DNA of 17,050 bases from positions 1 through 17,050 of the forward strand of contig CAZYJR010000052.1 in the NCBI GenBank assembly GCA_964647905.1, written 5' to 3'. Shown here piece after piece: positions 14,068-17,050 of this stretch (its first letter is position 1; each line of letters starts with the position of its first letter). The translations under genes were made by a program, and so were the position numbers. Source of the DNA: CAZYJR01 sp964647905 (GTDB taxonomy: Bacteria; Desulfobacterota; DSM-4660; Desulfatiglandales; HGW-15). The notes under the pieces are model-generated. The model saw nothing but the letters and a program-made list of their open reading frames with translations, did no database searches and was not told where the DNA came from.

Positions 14068-14835
14068 ATGCTGCTCATAGAGGACCTTAAGGTGGAGCTC
14101 GGCGGGCAGGTGATTCTCGAGCACATAGATCTCGAGATCAAGCCCGGCGAGACGCATGTCCTTTTCGGGCCCAACGGCTCGGGCAAGACCTCGCTCTTGA
14201 TGACCATCATGGGCTACCCGGAGTACCGCGTGGTGGAGGGCAGGATCCGGTTCAAGGGCGAGGACATAACCGAGCTGCCCATTTACGAGCGGGCCAAGAG
14301 GGGCATAGGCATGTCCTACCAGAGGCCGCCCACCATCCACGGCCTGAGGGCCGGGCGGTTGGTGAGCCTGTGCGCGGGGGACCGGGAGGTGGATGAAGGC
14401 GCATTGGCCCGGAAGGTGAACTTCGACCAATTCCTGGATAGAGACGTCAACGCCGGCTTCTCCGGAGGGGAGATCAAGCGCTCCGAGCTCCTCCAGTTGA
14501 TGGCCCAGGACCCGGATCTCCTCTTGTTCGACGAGCCCGAATCGGGCGTTGACATGGAGAACATCCAGCTCGTGGGAAGGACCATAGCCTCCCTCCTCCA
14601 AAAGGACGTGGCGGCGAACGGCGAGAAGTCCAAGATGCAGAAGCGCCAAGAAAGGACCAAGATGGGCCTGATCATCACCCACACGGGTTATATCCTGGAC
14701 TATTTGAATGCGGACAAGGGGCAGGTGCTCTACAACGGGAGGCTGAGCTGCGTCACCAACCCCCGGGAGATCCTGAGATGCGTGGGTGAGTCCGGTTACG
14801 AGGAGTGCGTGCGATGCATGGCAGAGACGAGCTGA
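14068..14835 (+). CDS. sufC: Fe-S cluster assembly ATPase SufC (minimal SUF/SMS type)
   Basis: This is a 255-residue ABC ATPase. Walker A is GPNGSGKTS (34-42), the Q-loop Gln is 85 (SYQRPP), the signature is FSGGEIKRSE (131-140), Walker B is LLLFDEPESGVD (151-162), and the H-loop is ITHTG (203-207). FSGGE plus DEPESGVD are typical of SufC, which drives cluster assembly on the SufB scaffold. Two traits set it apart from E. coli SufC: a basic insertion before the H-loop strand (about 178-198, Lys/Gln/Arg-rich), and a C-terminal tail with four cysteines (228, 238, 247, 250), the last two as CxxC. AAGGAG lies 6 bases before the ATG at 14068. sufB overlaps its 3' end by 22 bases, so the two are surely translated from one mRNA. 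Confidence 0.93.
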   Translation: MLLIEDLKVELGGQVILEHIDLEIKPGETHVLFGPNGSGKTSLLMTIMGYPEYRVVEGRIRFKGEDITELPIYERAKRGIGMSYQRPPTIHGLRAGRLVSLCAGDREVDEGALARKVNFDQFLDRDVNAGFSGGEIKRSELLQLMAQDPDLLLFDEPESGVDMENIQLVGRTIASLLQKDVAANGEKSKMQKRQERTKMGLIITHTGYILDYLNADKGQVLYNGRLSCVTNPREILRCVGESGYEECVRCMAETS

Positions 14836-16040
14836 GAAAGAGAGCGGAGAAGGCCCGCGACAAGAAGGCGGCCCTGGGCCCGGACGTGGATCTCGCCTCG
14901 TTCGACCCGGCCCCGGTGCCGCACGGCTACATGGCGGACGAGGACCTCTGCACCCTTCCCATGGCCGAGCAGCAGGCCCTGCTGATGGCCGGGATGGACG
15001 TGAGCAAGAAGGAAAGAGGCGGGACCTTTTTCCAGAAGGACACCGAGGTGGTCCACTGCCACGGGGTCCAGGAGGGGGTGGAGGTGATCCCGGTCAAGAA
15101 GGCCCTGGAGGAGACGGACTGGATCCGGGACCACTACTGGAAGCTGGCGCAGGTGGACGCGGACAAGTACACCGCAGCGGCCGAGCTGGACCTCCACGAC
15201 GGCTACGTGATAAGGGCCCTTCCCGGGAGCAGCTCGGTCTATCCGGTCCAGGCCTGCATGTACCTGGACAAGGAAGGACTCCAGCAAAACGTCCACAACA
15301 TCATAATCGCCGAGGAGGGCTCGGAGCTCCACATCATCACCGGGTGCGCCACCTCGCCTCACATGCGGCGGGGCCTGCACGTGGGGATCTCGGAGTTCTT
15401 CGTGAAAAAGGGCGCCAAGCTCTCCTTCACCATGATCCACAACTGGGCCGAGGACATGGCGGTGAGGCCCCGCTCGGCGGCCCGGGTGGAGGAGGGCGGG
15501 CTCTTCCTGAACAACTACATATGCATGAAGCCGGTGAGCTCCCTCCAGATGTATCCAACCACCCATCTCACCGGCAGGGACGCGGTGGCGCGCTTCTACA
15601 GCATCGTGGCGGGGAGTCCGGGCTCCGAGTACGACATGGGCGCTCGCATCGTATTGGAGGAGACCGGAGGCCGGGCCGAGATAGTATCCAGGGTGATCAG
15701 CAACGGCGGCCTGGTTACCGCCAGGGGGCACCTGGTCGGAAAGCAGCCCGGGATCAAGGCCCATCTGGAGTGCCGGGGCCTGCTTCTCAACGGAGGCATG
15801 ATCCACGCGGTCCCGGAGCTCGAAGGCCACGCCGACGGGGTGGAGATGTCACACGAGGCCGCGGTGGGGAAGATCGCCCAGGAGGAGATCTCCTATCTCA
15901 TGGCCAGGGGCCTGACCGAGGACGAGGCCACCGCCATCATAGTGCGGGGGTTCCTGAGCGTGGACATACCGGGGCTCCCGGCCCAGCTGAAGGCGGAGAT
16001 AGACCGGGCCGTGGCCGAGAGCGACAAGGACGTGATGTGA
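14814..16040 (+). CDS. sufB: Merged SufB/SufD-type Fe-S scaffold protein
   Basis: The protein has 408 residues. ATG 14814 is chosen because GAGGAG (14800-14805) lies 8 bases upstream; an in-frame GTG at 14805 overlaps that site. The SufBD beta-helix core runs from about residue 75, with hallmark segments HNIIIAEEGSELHIITGC and the C-terminal HADGVEMSHEAAVGKI followed by a helical MARGLTEDEA region. By alignment from memory, Cys320 (LECRGLLL) sits at the SufB Cys used with SufD for cluster formation in E. coli. His347 (MSHEAAVG) sits at the corresponding SufD His. A single protein with both would form a homodimer scaffold with SufC, as described for the SUF-like minimal system (SmsCB). No SufS, SufE, SufU or SufD gene is next to it. 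Confidence 0.9.
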   Translation: MHGRDELRKRAEKARDKKAALGPDVDLASFDPAPVPHGYMADEDLCTLPMAEQQALLMAGMDVSKKERGGTFFQKDTEVVHCHGVQEGVEVIPVKKALEETDWIRDHYWKLAQVDADKYTAAAELDLHDGYVIRALPGSSSVYPVQACMYLDKEGLQQNVHNIIIAEEGSELHIITGCATSPHMRRGLHVGISEFFVKKGAKLSFTMIHNWAEDMAVRPRSAARVEEGGLFLNNYICMKPVSSLQMYPTTHLTGRDAVARFYSIVAGSPGSEYDMGARIVLEETGGRAEIVSRVISNGGLVTARGHLVGKQPGIKAHLECRGLLLNGGMIHAVPELEGHADGVEMSHEAAVGKIAQEEISYLMARGLTEDEATAIIVRGFLSVDIPGLPAQLKAEIDRAVAESDKDVM

Positions 16041-16062
16041 TAAAAACGGGAGAGGCGGCGAC

Positions 16063-16692
16063 ATGGGGTTTATAAAGGGGGCGGTGACCTTGACCCGCTA
16101 CAGGGTGGAGGGCGAGCTCCCCGAGGGGTTCCGCGAGACAGTGAGGGAGAGGATCGAGGCTCATGCCTTCCGCAGGCTGGAAGAGGACTCGCTCCAGGAG
16201 AGGTCCTCGGGCTGGGTGAATATCATGGATACCTTCCAGGAGGGGTTCACCGGCGAGGAGTTCTCAAAGGAGCCTTACCTGGCGCTCTCCTTCAGGGTGG
16301 ACTCCCGCACCGTCCCCTCCCGCGCCCTCAGGCAGTACTGCAGGGAGGCCGAGGAGGAGGTGAAGGCGAGGGAGGAACTGGATTTCCTGAATAAGAAGAG
16401 GCGGGAAGAGATAAGGGAGGGCGTCCGGGTGAAGCTGCTCCACCGGGCCATCCCCCGGTCCAACACCTATGACATGGTCTGGGACCTGACCACCGGCGCG
16501 GTCTTTTTCGGCTCCACGAACAGCAAGGTCTGCGACGATTTCAGCGAGCACTTCTTTGCCACCTTCGACCTCAGGCCGGTCTCGGTCCATCCCTACTCCT
16601 CGGCCCACCGGATACTGGAGGAATCAGGGGCCGACCCCTCGCTGCTGGAAGCCCTGAGGCCCTTGAGAGGGGGAGGGGAGGCACCGGCATGA
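16063..16692 (+). CDS. RdgC-like recombination-associated protein (short, N-terminal part)
   Basis: The protein has 209 residues, against about 300 in E. coli RdgC. Landmarks in RdgC order are visible: SGWVNIMD (49-56, the GWV region), LSFRVDSRTVPSRALRQ (75-91, the place of KILPSPVIKQAL), a charged helix NKKRREEIREGV (110-121), LLHRAIPRS (125-133, for LLPRAFSR), MVWDLTTGAVFFGSTNSKVCDDF (138-160), and LRPVSVHPY (170-178). Canonical RdgC forms a ring-shaped dimer around DNA and restrains RecA. The last third of canonical RdgC is absent and the end is Gly/Pro-rich. GGGAGAGG lies before the ATG. The gene sits 22 bases after sufB and shares an ATGA overlap with the next gene, so all four are probably one operon. 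I am fairly sure of the family, less of the function. Confidence 0.75.
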   Translation: MGFIKGAVTLTRYRVEGELPEGFRETVRERIEAHAFRRLEEDSLQERSSGWVNIMDTFQEGFTGEEFSKEPYLALSFRVDSRTVPSRALRQYCREAEEEVKAREELDFLNKKRREEIREGVRVKLLHRAIPRSNTYDMVWDLTTGAVFFGSTNSKVCDDFSEHFFATFDLRPVSVHPYSSAHRILEESGADPSLLEALRPLRGGGEAPA

Positions 16693-17050
16693 ACCTCTTG
16701 GAGAGGGTCGAGGAGAGCGGTTTCCTGGGAAGGGAGTTCCTGGTCTGGCTCTGGTACAGGAGCGAGACCGGGGAGGGGGTGTTCGAGGTCCCTGATGCGG
16801 GCGCGGTGGAGCTCCGGTTCGACGGCGGGATCACCCTGAAGTCCGACCAGGGGGACGCGGTGGAGACCGTGACCTGCTCGGGCGGGGGCTCGGCCTCAAG
16901 GGAGGCCAGGTTCGCCCTGGCCGGGGGCAAGATGGTGACCCGGGCCGCCTTGAGGCTCATCAGGGAGGATGACGAGTGGACCTTTGTCCTGGACTCGGAC
17001 TGGCTGGACCTGAGGTCCCTCCGGACCCCCAGGGTGATGCAGGACGCCCG
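16689..17050 (+). CDS. Partner of the RdgC-like protein, possibly the separated RdgC C-terminal domain (partial)
   Basis: 120 codons are visible before the window ends. The start ATG overlaps the rdgC-like stop as ATGA, which implies translational coupling. The protein opens with GFLGREFLVWLWYRSE (11-25), then EVPDAGAVELRFDGGITLKS (33-52), SASREARFALAGGKMVTRAAL (68-88), and DEWTFVLDSDWLDLRSLRTP (95-114). These follow the order of the E. coli RdgC C-terminal third: a Trp-containing helix, an E-x-D-G-G strand, a glutamate/alanine-rich helix ending in GK-V-TK/R-A/L-L, then a strand and an L-x-x-L-K/R segment. The match is by eye and weak in identity. Otherwise the protein is uncharacterised and has no enzymatic motif. 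GAG-rich sequence upstream may act as ribosome binding site. Confidence 0.7.
   Translation, partial: MNLLERVEESGFLGREFLVWLWYRSETGEGVFEVPDAGAVELRFDGGITLKSDQGDAVETVTCSGGGSASREARFALAGGKMVTRAALRLIREDDEWTFVLDSDWLDLRSLRTPRVMQDA

Noticed and set aside
14786..16075. A long plus-strand frame overlapping sufB
   Set aside because: The translation is Gly/Arg/Pro-rich and low in complexity, whereas the other frame gives a full SufB/SufD protein.
1..17050. CRISPR arrays, tRNA or rRNA genes, insertion sequences, known defence systems
   Set aside because: No regularly spaced repeats, cloverleaf-like sequences, transposase motifs or terminal repeats were seen. The helicase is an ordinary DinG/XPD type in a housekeeping setting.

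Overview
The window reads as an ordinary GC-rich bacterial chromosome segment, densely coded on both strands. The longest stretch without a gene is about 210 bases. Arg is often AGG and Ile often ATA even though the DNA is GC-rich. The gene content includes an Fe-S type helicase, a two-gene SufC/SufB iron-sulfur assembly pair, radical SAM and MoaD-like proteins, and an smc-ftsY pair. This fits an anaerobic or microaerophilic Gram-negative lineage such as Desulfobacterota or a neighbouring phylum. That placement is an inference; no 16S rRNA or other decisive marker is present.

Left edge (1-250): the first 29 codons of a small unrecognised minus-strand gene, with a good ribosome binding site and a perfect 12-bp palindrome upstream. 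A long imperfect hairpin element lies between it and the next gene.

Region 248-5849 (all minus strand, transcribed right to left): a DinG/XPD-type helicase with four Fe-S cysteines, a NUDIX hydrolase of the ADP-ribose pyrophosphatase type, and an M16C presequence-protease-like metallopeptidase. The spacing suggests co-transcription, with an additional internal promoter in front of the NUDIX gene.

Region 6001-8082: a small MoaD/ThiS-type sulfur carrier (plus strand) converges on an exported protein with two LysM modules (minus strand). The C-terminal half of the LysM protein looks like an undescribed tandem domain duplication.

Region 8083-12964: a repeat-rich divergent promoter region, then full-length SMC and FtsY. 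ftsY has its own near-consensus sigma-70 promoter and a leader hairpin next to its ribosome binding site.

Region 12971-17050: a radical SAM protein with Cx4Cx2C spacing (minus) diverges from a plus-strand operon. That operon holds sufC, sufB (a merged SufB/SufD-like scaffold), a short RdgC-like protein, and a fourth gene cut by the window edge. The fourth gene overlaps the rdgC-like gene by ATGA. The two proteins together appear to cover the N- and C-terminal parts of canonical RdgC, so this may be a split RdgC encoded behind a minimal iron-sulfur assembly system. This is the most interesting observation in the window.

All calls come from reading translations and motifs by eye; no database search was run.
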